DNA of 24,941 nucleotides from Parasitella parasitica (lineage: Eukaryota; Mucoromycota; Mucoromycetes; Mucorales; Mucoraceae): NCBI GenBank assembly GCA_025201805.1, contig MU619270.1, forward strand, positions 180,069-205,009. Direction: 5' to 3'. Every line of letters starts with the position of its first letter. Positions within the stretch are counted from its first letter, which is position 1. Both the position numbers and the translations under genes were made by a program. The notes under the pieces were generated by a model, which worked only from the letters and a program-made list of their open reading frames with translations, had not been told where the DNA came from and did no database searches. Positions 1 through 10,793 of the stretch are shown piece after piece.

Positions 1-133
1 AGAGCTAGGCTTTGGACTACACCCCTAAGCCAAATACTTGATACTACAAGTTTGCGTATAATCAAAAAATACACTGATATTTCTAGCTTTGGAATACTAT
101 TTCATTATGCTCTTTAACTAGGGATCCAACTAT

Positions 134-139
134 TTTATT
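134..139 (-). terminator. Poly(A) signal of the GT77 gene
   Basis: AATAAA on the minus strand about 40 nt beyond the glycosyltransferase stop codon. This is the usual hexamer and distance for a eukaryotic 3' end. Cleavage is not visible from sequence alone. Confidence 0.4.
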
Positions 140-176
140 TACGTGCGCTATTTACTATTTACATTTTTCACTGATA

Positions 177-1253
177 TTAAACGTACCAAAGGCCAAACTT
201 TTTCAAGTCCAACATCTTATTCTCTCCTTTACGATAATTTGCATGTACAATCATGGGTGTCATGCCATATTTTGTTGGGATATTTCGATCAAAATAAGCC
301 CTGCCATGGGGGAAGAGCATTAAATCCAGCAAAGCGATAGAGCTTGTTTGGTAATTGAGGTTCAAGTCATCCAAAATTCGGTTGATGGCTCTTTGTTGGG
401 TCACCTCGGGTTTCTTGTTTTGCTCCATATCCTGAATGTAAATAGAGGCGTCCAAAATACGCTTGTTTGTGTTGGTGGGGCGCATGATGTAGAAACCTGA
501 ATTAACAATTTTTTGCTCGGTTTCCTGGGAAAACAACGTCTCTGTATGTGGCCGGGAGTTGAGCTTCATCAGCAGGTAATCGTAAATGGACGAGGACGTG
601 AATACGATATCTACATCTGAAAACCAAACAGTGACGCCTGTGTATAGCAATCTCTCTACCACCAAAGACTTGGAGTGCGTGATGGGCGTGTATCCGTCTG
701 ATAGCCACCCTTCAAAATCTTTTGAAAGCTCTTTGTGGAACCACTCCTTGGGAATCATGACAACATGCTTGCCTAATCCAGCCTTTTTCATGGTCTCAAC
801 CAACTCTTCATCAATAGCAAACACCAAAAACTTGTCGTCCAATCCACACTTTTTGAGCGAAGCAATCCAATTCATTGTGTATTCAGCCATGCCTTGATTA
901 GCGACGGCAGTCAATAAGATGCGATCACTCTTTTTGTTGCCGGAGCGACCAGCGATGCGGATATTGTATTCAATAGCTTGTTCAATTTCTGCGTTTAAAC
1001 GTCCCCATTCCTTTGGTTGCCAATCCTTTGCTTTAAAAGGCTCTGTAGACACAGACACGAGATCCTCCTCTTCGGGTAAATCTAAATCACCTTGTTGTGC
1101 TTGTGTGGGTAGTGTGTCGGCGCCATCTTGGGAGCCATTAAATAACGACCGAGATGGAATGGGCGTCAGATTAGCCAAGAGCGCTAATAAAGACAGCAAA
1201 AATATAGTGGCCAAAAGCATCGCTAAGGCTTTATTTCTTGCGAACCTTTCCAT
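177..1253 (-). CDS. GT77-like nucleotide-diphospho-sugar transferase, type II membrane protein
   Basis: Single-exon 358-residue protein. Residues 1-7 are short and basic (MERFARN), followed by one hydrophobic anchor at about 9-29. A Ser/Asp/Glu-rich stem (about 30-75) and a lumenal catalytic domain (about 85-358) complete the usual Golgi type II topology. The catalytic domain carries the metal- and nucleotide-sugar-binding DxD motif as DVD at 213-215 in a WFSDVDIVF context. It also has NSGFYIMRPT (251-260), where the family recognises the acceptor region, and the C-terminal signature VHANY...KMLDLKKFGLWY (336-357). These match Nucleotid_trans (PF03407, family GT77), whose members transfer galactose, xylose or arabinose in cell-wall or glycoprotein glycans. 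The donor and acceptor cannot be read from sequence. The start at 1253 is chosen because it puts the anchor right at the N terminus. A purine-rich tract (about 1288-1320) lies just upstream. The family call is firm, the substrate unknown. Confidence 0.9.
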   Translation of the reverse strand: MERFARNKALAMLLATIFLLSLLALLANLTPIPSRSLFNGSQDGADTLPTQAQQGDLDLPEEEDLVSVSTEPFKAKDWQPKEWGRLNAEIEQAIEYNIRIAGRSGNKKSDRILLTAVANQGMAEYTMNWIASLKKCGLDDKFLVFAIDEELVETMKKAGLGKHVVMIPKEWFHKELSKDFEGWLSDGYTPITHSKSLVVERLLYTGVTVWFSDVDIVFTSSSIYDYLLMKLNSRPHTETLFSQETEQKIVNSGFYIMRPTNTNKRILDASIYIQDMEQNKKPEVTQQRAINRILDDLNLNYQTSSIALLDLMLFPHGRAYFDRNIPTKYGMTPMIVHANYRKGENKMLDLKKFGLWYV

Positions 1254-1446
1254 GGTACCTGATTTCTTTTTACTTGATACGAGATAGAAAAGAGGAAGAA
1301 GAAGAAGAAAAAAAAGAAGGGACAGAATATTAAGTTCTTCTATTTATTACCTAGTCTAAATCAAATAAATAGTCCAAACCATAATGATATTATAGTATAC
1401 TGGTGTAACATTAACATACCCATTCAGTGTCTCATGAGACAAGTTT
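1254..1446. promoter_or_regulatory. Promoter/5' region of the GT77 gene
   Basis: About 190 bp separate the GT77 start codon from the 3' end of the dead Gα gene, both on the minus strand. It holds a GGAAGAAGAAGAAG purine tract and AT-rich sequence. I see no convincing TATA box. Confidence 0.3.
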
Positions 1447-2620
1447 TTACAGTAAGCCAACATCGCGCAAGTTCCTTTGAATGATAATGTCATTGACTGC
1501 ACTCATAACAAATCCTATTTGCTCTGTATCTGTTGCACATGTAAAGTGGGTATAGATTTTTTTGTCTCTGACTCCTTGTTCAGGGCTAAAAATTGCTGCA
1601 TTAATAAATATTGGCTGGTTTCTTCGTACGTATTTGCACCTTTGAAGTCAGTAAATGTATTTGCAAGCAAATTATTTTGCTCGGAATAGTGTTCAAGAAC
1701 AAAATTGTTGATATCGATTTAAACCACTTTGAGTTGCAAATCGAGTCAAATAAAACCAGTGATTCCTTCATGCGATTCTAGAAAAAAACAGTGCATTTGC
1801 TAGGATACAAAGTGCACGTATTAACTTTTTCCTGCTGGCCATTTACCGTGCGCTCGTCATTCAATCAACACTTGGTCGAATTCAGATAACCCAACCAGGA
1901 ATATAATCGCCGTGACATTCTCAAAGCAATGGATCTATTTCTTGCGTTCTGATCGTTGCCCGCCTAAATCAAACATGCGATATTTAAGAGCCCCTATTAG
2001 AAATGTAGTCTCTGTAATGCCTGTAGTTTTACTCAAGCTCAAAGTACATCTTGATCAGTTGGGGAGTAGACTGGACTGCCAATTCTGTCGATCGAGTCAA
2101 AGAAACTTGATTTCTTAATAGTTTATGCATGGTAAATATAAAACTAAACTTACTATTTTGCAGAATCGTAGAGTTGATATTCATGATTTTGACAATACAC
2201 AGATTGCAAATTTGTCGTTTCATAGATACCGAATGGCTTTTACAGTTTCTGCGGATAAGCTTTGTAATTGATTAGGTAAAGCGTAAACAACATCCCGATA
2301 TGTATGCCGATAGCTTGGTTCTCGAGCGACACTTGCAAAGTTTCCATGGCTTCCAAAATCACACGCATAGGCTGCGCCATATTCGGGTAGATGATGTCTT
2401 TGAATCTGTTGTGCTCCCTTTTAGAGAAGCCTCTATCGTGGATAGTAAATCTCATTTGCTTTAATACGGTGGATTTTCCCGGTTCACCAACACCCAAGAT
2501 TATTAGTTTAACTTCGTGCGGCAAGGCTGTTTTAGCTTGTTCGATTTGTGAATCAATTTCCTTGCTGCGAGTGGCATCTTGCTCTGACTCAAATGGTTGT
2601 TTTGACAGCCTACAGCCCAT
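1447..2620 (-). pseudogene. Heterotrimeric G-protein alpha subunit pseudogene
   Basis: The reading runs right to left. The N terminus is MGCRLSKQ (2620), with the myristoylation/palmitoylation MGC start. The P-loop is GVGEPGKST in place of GAGESGKST. The helical domain ends near EYQLYDSAKY and is followed by [39 protein letters not shown], then [65 protein letters not shown] and the C-terminal NLRDVGLL. All G1-G5 landmarks of a fungal Gα are therefore present in order. Lesions: a stop at 2240-2242, two TGA codons where Arg is expected (2039-2041 and 2033-2035), TAG where the Trp after RKK is expected (1935-1937), and several 1-nt frameshifts, including one in an A7 run near 1558-1564. Part of the NKxD region is also lost. 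Two introns can still be recognised, one ending before FFDSIDRI and one before NRMKESL. It cannot make a functional Gα. Confidence 0.93.
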
Positions 2621-4320
2621 ATTTGTCAAAGTTATCATTTCAGAACAAAAACGATCATTAGAGACAATATCTTTTCACTTTGTTACTCGAAAACTTTTGT
2701 TTGCTTGTACCAAACTAAACCATCAGCCAAAGAAATTACCGATGAAGCGTTTTGGTCCCTAAAGACATGAAAGTGCTGTGAAAATGACCTTGTCTTTCAT
2801 GCTATCTGTGCATATTGCAGTATCTAGAAATCAATTAATTAATAATCCTGTAGCTGTTTTCATACGACTTTAACATAAGGTGAATGACAGAACTTGCACC
2901 AAACTGTCTTGAATGCGGACTACTTGGCAGGGCTCGGGATATTGCCACATATTACAAGATCGTTTATCACTACCATAAATGCTTTCTTTGCCTTTTAAAG
3001 CACAGGCTTGTGCTACAAGGTAGCAAATTTCATCTCGATTTGAAACAAACATATGGTTGTTACCAATTGTTAACATATTTCGAGAGGATATCGAAACAAA
3101 ACATGATAAAAGGTAAAACCATACAGATTTTGAAAACATGATCATATTTAGATGTTGCAGGCAAACAAACAAACAAGCAGATAAGTTTTTGGTCCCTGAA
3201 AAAGACCTGCATAGCTTTAATAGAAGACTCATCAAATTGCAAAAGATACATTTTGGTGCTATTTTGAAGCAAGGAAATAAATTGATCGTATGCATAATCT
3301 GTACGATATAGAAATGAACCTCTGAAGCGTTATTTGCTTCAAAGATAATATGATGTGATTTTCTGTAAAATGCAAATAAAATTGAGGCTGATGAGGACAA
3401 AATTGTGATCATGGCTTGTCTCAATAGTTTTTCGTGGCCTCATCGTGTTGTCTATGTACTAATAAACATGAAGCCATTCCATTGTTGTTATATTTAATTA
3501 GCAGAGATATAATTTCTTCCAACTTTTATGCAAAATACACAGCCGAAAAAACTGCTGGATGATGATTAATCGTATTGGAATCGTTACATGGCACCAGATA
3601 AAGGCAAAAATATCCTGATTGCTCGACATTTAACATTCGAGAATTGGTAGGATTGAGTTTGATACCATGGGAGGCCAATATGTATTGTTTAAAAATATCT
3701 GTATGCAAATATAAAGGATGGCAGTCGGGTTAGACAATGAATTGACACGGTGCAACATTGGACATTTGATTGACTTGTATGTATTTATATCGCACGTATT
3801 ATTTATGAGATACCGGAAATATGAATTTCAAACTCTAGAGATATATCGATAGTTTTCAAAACTTCTTCTTTTCTCCAATGCTAAATACCGGATAATACAC
3901 ACACATTTGATAGTTACACTGATGGTCGGCATGGTTTTGCAACCAAAAAGTTCACTTTAGCCTGTATAGGCTTGAATAATGTTATAAATACACATATGCT
4001 TTGACAATCAAAGTTGGAACACTGAATTCACCACACTATATACGTTGACTTAACCAGCCATGCGATAACGAACATGATAGATCAAAAGCAAGGTTTTTTA
4101 ATTTATGCATACAATAAAAAGTGTGTCGGATAGATACTTTTCTTGTTTGGTAATAGGCCGTCGCTGCCATGTTGGCATTAACCGCATTTGATAATTTCAA
4201 GTGACAATAAAAAGGATACAACACAAAATGGTGGAAACCAATTTATGGTGTTGTTGTTTCCACATCCATAAAAGGAAATATCCTGAGCACACAAAAGTTG
4301 AAGATTGAAAACAATAAAAG
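2621..4320. other. AT-rich spacer without a supportable gene
   Basis: About 1.7 kb between the Gα pseudogene and the PH-domain gene. A 184-codon minus-strand open frame lies at 2870-3424, and further short minus frames at 3526-3708 and 4036-4224. None has an identifiable motif, and the competing frames at 3060-3400 look equally protein-like, so no coding call is made. Decayed coding sequence cannot be excluded. No tRNA or other RNA gene was seen. Confidence 0.4.
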
Positions 4321-4330
4321 TTTATAAATA
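4321..4330 (+). promoter_or_regulatory. TATA box of the PH-domain gene
   Basis: TTTATAAATA lies about 75 nt upstream of the ATG at 4404 in an otherwise AT-rich promoter. The spacing suits a TATA element with a short leader. This is inferred by position and consensus only. Confidence 0.5.
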
Positions 4331-4403
4331 GAGCAAACGCTTTGATGTCTTTTGTTTTCACCTTCTTCTGGTTTCTATTCTTCATCAGCACTCTAATAGA
4401 AAA

Positions 4404-7400
4404 ATGAATTCATCGAAAGAAAACCTGACAAGACCCCGAAGTAATAATCTTGGAGTAAGAACCGATTATCGTAGACCTGTATCTCCATCCAACAGTAGCG
4501 GCATTTCAGACTACAAACGCAGCAGAAGCCCTGTTCCTGATAGCCTTTCAAGCGATGGGTCAGACTTGAGCAAATACGGCCGTAGGCCTCTTCCAACAGC
4601 CACAATGTCCTCTGGCTCAAGTTCTGGGCAGTCTGTTGCAGCTCTGCAACAACATCATCAATGGTTGATGCAGCAGCAAAGTGCCAATTCTGCTTCTTCA
4701 CGTAATAATTATAGATCTGTATCTCCCGGACCCCGTCCCACAAGAGCAATGAATGGAAACAGTGGCAGGCAAATCAATCAGCAACAGCAACAGTACAATG
4801 CCCCACTGGGTAATCACAATAACGGTGAAGATGCCGATGTAGTTTTTGATGATGTCGCTGACGAAGACGACGGTGATGATGTAGAGGAAGAGCGCATGAT
4901 AGTTATTCAAGATGTGCGGTCAAGGTCAAGGTCTCCTAGTATTAACAGAGGTAAAACTGTGCATAGACATGTGCTTCAGAATAGCAACTCATCGTCTATA
5001 TTTTACAGGAAGTGGCGGATCAATCATCTCTGTTCAAGCCGCACCTAGTTTCTGTCATACCACGCCTACAGGACCACAAGAATCCAAGGTAATTATATAT
5101 AAAATATGTTTATAATGCATCTAATAAATGTGTGTTTGATATTTGGCAGATTGTGAGAGAAGGTTGGCTTTACAAAAAGAATGGATTAATGGTAACACAA
5201 CTTTTAACATTATTTACTTTTTTCCTAATGCAGGTTACTTTTATTCCTTTTCTTATTTAGCAATGGAAGCCTGTTTATGCAGTCGCCAAACATGGAACTT
5301 CTGTCAAGTCTGGCTCGCTATATCTGTACAAAGACATCAAGGTAAGCCGTTATAACCACATTGAAAATTTCATCATCTCATACGCCAAGTTACAGTGTAA
5401 AAGCCATATCCAAACTTATGATATGGGCGAAGTAACTCAGGTGTCCCCAAGATCTCAAGAATACAAAGAAAACATTAAATGGGAGATTAGCATGGTTGTC
5501 AAAGGAGATGACGTTATCTTGGCTGCTGATGCTATGCTTGCTCGTAAAGATTGGATAGATTCCTTGACCTCCATCATGGGAAAGGTATCCATAGCTACGC
5601 AAAACGAGCTGGCGTCCCGCATCCAATCCTCAGAGCAGATGAACCGAGACCTTCAAGGTGTTGCTGAAGAACTTGACAATGAAAACCAAAAACTGAAAGA
5701 GCAGTTTCAAGCCCTCAAAGATAGTTCCGCCAAGAAAGAGCGCTTCTTTCAACAAGAACTGTTGAACCGTGAGACTGAATTGAAAGAAGCTCTTACCAAG
5801 AGGGAGAGAGCGTTTCAGCAAGAATTACAAGATAGAGAAGAAGAAATGAATACTGAAATGGACCGCCAACGTCAAGCGTTGGAAACCAAATGCGAAATAT
5901 TTGAACGTGAGGCAATGCAATGGAGAAGTAAATATAATGAATTGGAAAAAAGGGGCAGCAGCAGCGGCAACAGCGGCAGCATGAGATCTGATAACAGCAA
6001 GGTTGAATCATTGGAGATCGAAGTGCGTAAATGGAAAAACAGAGTCGACGAATTGGAGCATCAGCAAAAGCAGACTGAATACAGAAATGTCTCTAGAAAC
6101 ACCCGAAGCAATGACAGTTCATTTGACGGTAGCGATACCTTGAAAGAAACCATGTCAGATGTGAAATTCAATTTACAAGTTCTGCGAGACCAGATCAAGA
6201 ATTCTTCTGAAGGACCTCTTTTAGATATCAAATCAAGTGTCAACAAACTTTGCGATACACTCGATGATGCCAAGATGGGCTGGAATGATCTTCAAAGCGA
6301 CATCATCAAGTTTTTGGAAACTGAAAGAGACGACGCTAATATCAAAGACTCGAAACAAAAGCATATGATGGACTTACTACGCAACGAATTCGCCAGTTTA
6401 CGCCAGGAGCTTGTTGGTGTCTCTGCTGATGATGACAGTGATCAAGAGGAAAAAGATAAGGATGCTAAATTGCCTTCTCTGTCTGAAAAGTTTGACATCT
6501 TGATTCAAATGGTTGAGAATGTTCAAATTAGCCAATCCCGTCTCTCTTCATCCATGATGGATAACAATTCGACATCGTCGAGCGACAGCGGCCTGCCCTC
6601 CACCCCTCCTTTATCACATGTTGGCAAAGACTCTGAATTGTACAAGGCTGTTGCATCTCAACATAAGCAGCTGACTGAATGGATTCAAGAGTCGAGGGAA
6701 ATGCAAAACTCGTCGTCAACTACCGATATTGGCCGATTGCATGAAAAGATTACTCAAACTATCAGCGTTGCCATGTCTGAAATAATGGATAATCAACAGC
6801 AAGGCCAAGATGAACAAACAAAGAACATCAAAGTCATTGGAAACTACTTGAAATTGATCTCCAACGACATCCAAGAGAGCGCCATCCCAGACTTGTCCGC
6901 TTTATCTCAGCAGCTCGAAGATGTTGTCGAAAGATTGTGCACAACAGAGGAGCGTCTCTCGATGCTCAATGGAACATCCTCATACGTATCTGCACACCAG
7001 CAAGAGGACGTCATGTCTTTCCGCAATATGCCTCCTCCTTCGCCTTCGTCTGTGGCATTGAGTGATGATGAGAAGCTGTCTCAATTGCACACTTTTGTCA
7101 AGAATACTGAGCGATTCATGGAGCGTTCACTTTGCATCCTTAGTCAATACGGCAACAACCCCAATGGAATGGAGGAAACAATCCGTCGTGCTGTCAAAGG
7201 AGCCTCTAAAACACACTCTGGGGAGCTTTTAACCATTCAAGAGCAAAACAAGGCCGAGAGAGACATGATTGAAAAAAAAATGAAGCGCTACGAAGAAAAT
7301 GCTCGCGGCTTCTTTGAGAAATCAATGGAAAAGATGCACACTGATCTTCACGAATTTACCGGTGTTATGTATGGAATGCTTGAAAAGCTGGTGCTGGAGG

Positions 7401-8140
7401 CTTTGGAGCACTCGTCCGCCACATCCCCATCTGCATTCACCAGCCAAGATGACCAACCGCAACAAAAATCGATCCAGAATGTAGTTGAGCTATACGCAAA
7501 GCTTTCTGGCTTGAATCAAGTTCTCAAGGCAGAGATCACACGACTTACAGAAGAAAAAGAAGAACTGGAATCTACTGTTAAATTCATGAAAAAGAGTAGT
7601 AAGGATTTAGAGCGACAGATTGAAAAGCAAACCCAACAGCTCGAGACAGCAAAATCTGAATACGAAAGAATCCAAAGAGACGTTCAGAAAACTCGACACG
7701 AAGGTACAACCGACCTGTTGGCTAAGGAGTTGGAGCCTTTAATGCAGCAAATCGCCAAGCTGCGAAAAATGGCAGCTGTAAACGATGAGTTTTCTGAGAA
7801 CTTGAAGAGCAACCACGAAAAGGTATTTTATGCTGAATCTTCCCAAAATGAATGTATATGCTAATCATGTATATTTTCATAGCAACCAAGTCGATCAAAA
7901 TCACCGTTGCCTAGTCCCCACTATTACACAGAAGAAGACGACGAAGACAAGTTACGATTCCCAACCATGAATATGCGCAGCAGAAGAAGGTCATTTACAT
8001 CTCAATACTCGGATAGCACCGGCTCTGATAACAAGCATTATGACCAACAATCAATCAAGTCCCCATTGATTGGCAGTAGAGAGCGACCAAGAGAAAGAAC
8101 TCCTTTAGCAAGTTATTTGGAGCGTAATAATAAGCAATAA
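4404..8140 (+). CDS. PH-domain, coiled-coil protein (six exons, 1144 residues)
   Basis: Exons: 4404-4950, 5009-5088, 5150-5191, 5261-5341, 5396-7822 and 7883-8140. The five introns (54-69 nt) all have GT-AG ends and join in frame. Residues 1-209 are disordered: Ser/Arg-rich RSRSPS patches, Gln runs and an Asp/Glu block. A pleckstrin-homology fold spans about 210-315: IVREGWLYKKNGLM, QWKPVYAVAK, GSLYLYKDIK, then the C-terminal helix ending ARKDWIDSL with the conserved Trp. It was missed by simple ORF reading because four exons cut it. Heptad-rich coiled coils follow (about 320-430 and about 930-1040), with a helical middle of interspersed Ser-rich linkers, and a Ser/Arg/Pro-rich tail. PH domains bind phosphoinositides or proteins, so a cortical or membrane-tethered scaffold is likely. 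The specific role and orthologue are not recognised. Confidence 0.88.
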
Positions 8141-8142
8141 TA

Positions 8143-8148
8143 AATAAA
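8143..8148 (+). terminator. Poly(A) signal of the PH-domain gene
   Basis: AATAAA begins 3 nt after the stop codon, and further A-rich sequence follows. It is a plausible 3'-end signal, although unusually close to the stop. Confidence 0.4.
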
Positions 8149-9113
8149 AATACATATACCACAATAGTAAACATAACCAACATGAGTCTATCCAAAGAAT
8201 TCCTTCTTTTTCTCCACCTCATTCTTTTTTCTTCTTCACACACTCTCATTAAATTACTGTATACTTGCCTCGTCAATGTTAAGCAAGTCTGTCATGTTAC
8301 TAAAGCGAATTTGCTCATTTTTTCCTCGAATACAAGTCATTAGACTTTCATTTCAAGGAACTTCTGTAATTGTATTTGCATATATACTCGACAATCTAAT
8401 TGACTCACTCACTTTTTTTTTTTTTTTTTTTATTATTATTTGGAGCCATGTCTTCTATCTTACTACTACTACAAAAAAATGACTATGGTGAAGTAATAAA
8501 TAAATACATTAGCGCAGATGCACTAGAATAGGCTTATATCAATACGAAATCTACATTACACTCTGAAGCAAGCATGAACACAGGTCTTGCGCGATAAATA
8601 ATAGATATTTAAAGGGTCCCCATTTAGACACAAGCTTGCCAAGTGATCTATAGTGCATTTTACTCACCTGCCTTCTTCTTGCTCTTTTATTATTTTTACT
8701 ACAAGAACCTTCAAAGCAATAAGGTAGGAAACACTGCTGCTCGTACGAAGCTTCTCAATTTGGTAGAAGATGCTGCTAATTTTGAAAAAATGTTATCCTG
8801 GCAATCATTGTAATGTTTAACGTGTACCTGAAGCTAGCATAGTAACATGAATTGACAGATGTTATAAAGGTTAGATCAATCATGTTGACAAAAGTTACAT
8901 AGGTTTGAGCTAATATAGACTGCATGAGACTGAAGGTGCTGAAGCACCGCGCATTGGAGTGCCCTAAAGCATGCTTGAATACAACGTTGTCTTTTCTTAC
9001 GTATTTCATCCAAAGTGAAAATGTGTTTTGTACCAAAATTTATTGGGTACCAAAAAAAAAATCAAGCGTACTGATTAAGACTAAAATCCTGTAGTATAAC
9101 TGAAATTCTCTAT
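8149..9113. other. AT-rich spacer with a T19 homopolymer
   Basis: About 960 bp. It contains T19 at 8413-8431 and a small perfect inverted repeat GGTGCT-GA-AGCACC at 8935-8948. One plus frame (about 8690-8812) reads KLLNLVEDAANFEKMLSWQ and resembles coding sequence, but it has no start codon, splice support or recognisable domain. No gene is called. Confidence 0.4.
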
Positions 9114-9133
9114 ATGACATTTCGAAATGTCAT
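9114..9133. promoter_or_regulatory. 20-bp perfect palindrome upstream of the gene at 9262
   Basis: ATGACATTTCGAAATGTCAT is its own reverse complement over all 20 bases. It ends 128 bp before the start codon at 9262, where a dimeric transcription factor could bind. The binding factor is unknown and regulatory function is inferred from symmetry and position only. Confidence 0.45.
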
Positions 9134-9222
9134 TGGAAATTCAATAAAAGGGGCACATCCATAGGAGAATTTTTTGCTGTTATCATTTCGATCTTGGGAT
9201 ATAGAAAACAATTGAACAACCT

Positions 9223-9242
9223 TCTCTCTCTCTCTCTCTCTC
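9223..9242 (+). repeat. (TC)10 microsatellite in the 5' leader or core promoter
   Basis: Ten TC dinucleotides end 19 nt before the ATG at 9262 and are followed by more pyrimidines. CT-rich tracts are common just upstream of fungal transcription starts, and a dinucleotide array here may vary in length between strains. Confidence 0.7.
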
Positions 9243-9261
9243 GCTTTTTCTTTTATATTTG

Positions 9262-10486
9262 ATGTATCGGTCGTATCATGATCCATGCCTAACTAGAGCA
9301 ATTGCTCGTCAAGATGAAGCACTGGAGGATTTGATTCAATCCACTCGTCAAGTCATTCAAAAGCATACAACCTTTTTAGCGAATAATAACGATAGCAATT
9401 ACCATCGCCATCAACACCGTCGTGGCACTATTCATAATAAACCTCAATTGCAGGTACAAACACAATGTACAAATCACTGCTGCTCGGATAAAACTAGGCG
9501 GATACCTCCCAAAAACTACGATCTTACGACTCAATCACATCCACATCGACAGTCTCCCCAGCAGCAGCCTCAGCAACATCAGGTTCCAAAAAAATCCAGG
9601 ACAAAGACCTGGTTCAACAAAATCATTCCTTCTAAGCTGCAATATGAAATAGACGATGAAATGGGGCTACACGAGTTGAAAAAGAGGATTCACAAACAGA
9701 AACACTTGAAGCAGGAGCAACTGCCACATGTAAAGACAAGCAGTCGGCCCATGATTATACCCTCAGTTTCTTCATCGCCAGAAAAGGTCGTTGTTGTGGA
9801 TGTACCGGCAGATACAACAGTAATTCTTCGAAACATAGCTGCAGATGATGTCAAAAATTGCCAGATGGCAGCCATATATCATATTACAGACATGGATATT
9901 ATTAATCAATTGTTTGACCATGTAAGCTTGAGCGGATCCAAGAGCACAGGAGACATCAAAAAATGTAAGTAAACAAAAGTTGAGCGAGCCAGTGAGTATG
10001 ATTTTGCATACTTACTCTTTCGGCAAGCTTCTACTGCCCACTCTCCGCTTTCTTTCAGCAATAAGGTGTCAAAGAGCTGTACGATGCAACCAACATCTAT
10101 ACAAACTGGCGGCATTCACACAGACGGTGGCCCAAATAGATCGTCGTCTACGTGTTCATCAGCAACGCTATTGGTAATGAAACGTGTAAAGTTCTCGTTT
10201 GAGTAGTTGCATAATTAATAGATGTATATATATGCAGAATGATCAGCCATCATTGAAAAAGCCAAAAGGAATGACCAAGTACTTGTCTATGCCTAGGCAA
10301 CTGAATTTACAGCCGCAAAAGTTTAATTACATGGACAGTGATGCCAGCACTATAGATTATCGAGGAGACAACTCTCCCTCCTCTCTGTCATCCACATCAT
10401 CCTCATTGTACTGCAGTAACCCAAGAGGAGCAATGAAACATGAAAGACTGCGAGCACATAACCACACAAGGTCCTGGATGCGTTGA
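9262..10486 (+). CDS. Hypothetical protein, three exons, 365 residues
   Basis: Exons: 9262-9964, 10028-10173 and 10238-10486. Intron 1 (63 nt) starts GTAAGT and ends GGCAAG. A later TTTCAG at 10056-10058 is rejected because it leads to a stop at the next junction. Intron 2 (64 nt) starts GTAATG and ends TATGCAG. With these choices exon 2 reads continuously into NDQPSLKKPKGMTKYL. The protein starts MYRSYHDPCLTRAIARQDEA, has a short N-terminal helix, a His/Gln-rich middle, a basic patch (KKSRTKTWFNKIIPSK), a folded-looking segment with the hydrophobic KVVVVDVPADTTVILRNI (about 170-190), and a Ser-rich basic tail ending HTRSWMR. There is no signal peptide, membrane segment or recognisable domain. 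It may be a lineage-specific regulatory or scaffold protein, but function is unknown. The exon model is inferred, and the first exon is the surest part. Confidence 0.7.
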
Positions 10487-10793
10487 GATTTCGAAACAAT
10501 TCAGGAGAACTAAAAACTTGTTTTTTTTTTTTTTTTATACAGACAAACCCTAACACTTGAAATACGACAAATGTTGCTTAAATAAAAGTAAAAAAACACG
10601 GCTACAAGTATGGTACATTTTTACTTTATGAAATAAGCTGAGAACGACGTCCTTTACCAAAACAAACCAGACGCTAATAATTAGACAAGTATGTTTGAGG
10701 TGGGACAGAGGTGTAAACATTGTATATATAATATAATATGTACGTTTGCTTGTTCTTGCTCTTTCTTCTTGTCTTTTCACATGTAGGGCAAAA
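10487..10793 (+). promoter_or_regulatory. Spacer: 3' end of the 9262 gene and promoter of the 10794 gene
   Basis: A T16 run lies at 10521-10536 and an AATAAA poly(A) signal at 10581-10586, about 95 nt after the preceding stop. A TATATATAATATAATATG stretch lies near 10722-10740, followed by a pyrimidine-rich block (10750-10780). That is a typical TATA plus CT-block promoter about 55-70 nt before the ATG at 10794. I looked here for an exon coding a zinc cluster and found none. Confidence 0.5.

Noticed and set aside
919-1287. A 122-codon plus-strand open frame, and one at 586-897
   Set aside because: Both are antisense shadows of the GT77 gene, whose anchor, DxD motif and C-terminal signature are clear.
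2870-3424. A 184-codon open frame on the minus strand
   Set aside because: No recognisable domain or intact neighbour context. Two other frames over the same bases look equally protein-like, so the open frame is not evidence of a gene.
10059-10177. Exon 2 of the 9262 gene starting at the TTTCAG acceptor (10058)
   Set aside because: That frame reads to a stop at the following junction. The acceptor at 10027 gives continuity through both neighbouring exons.
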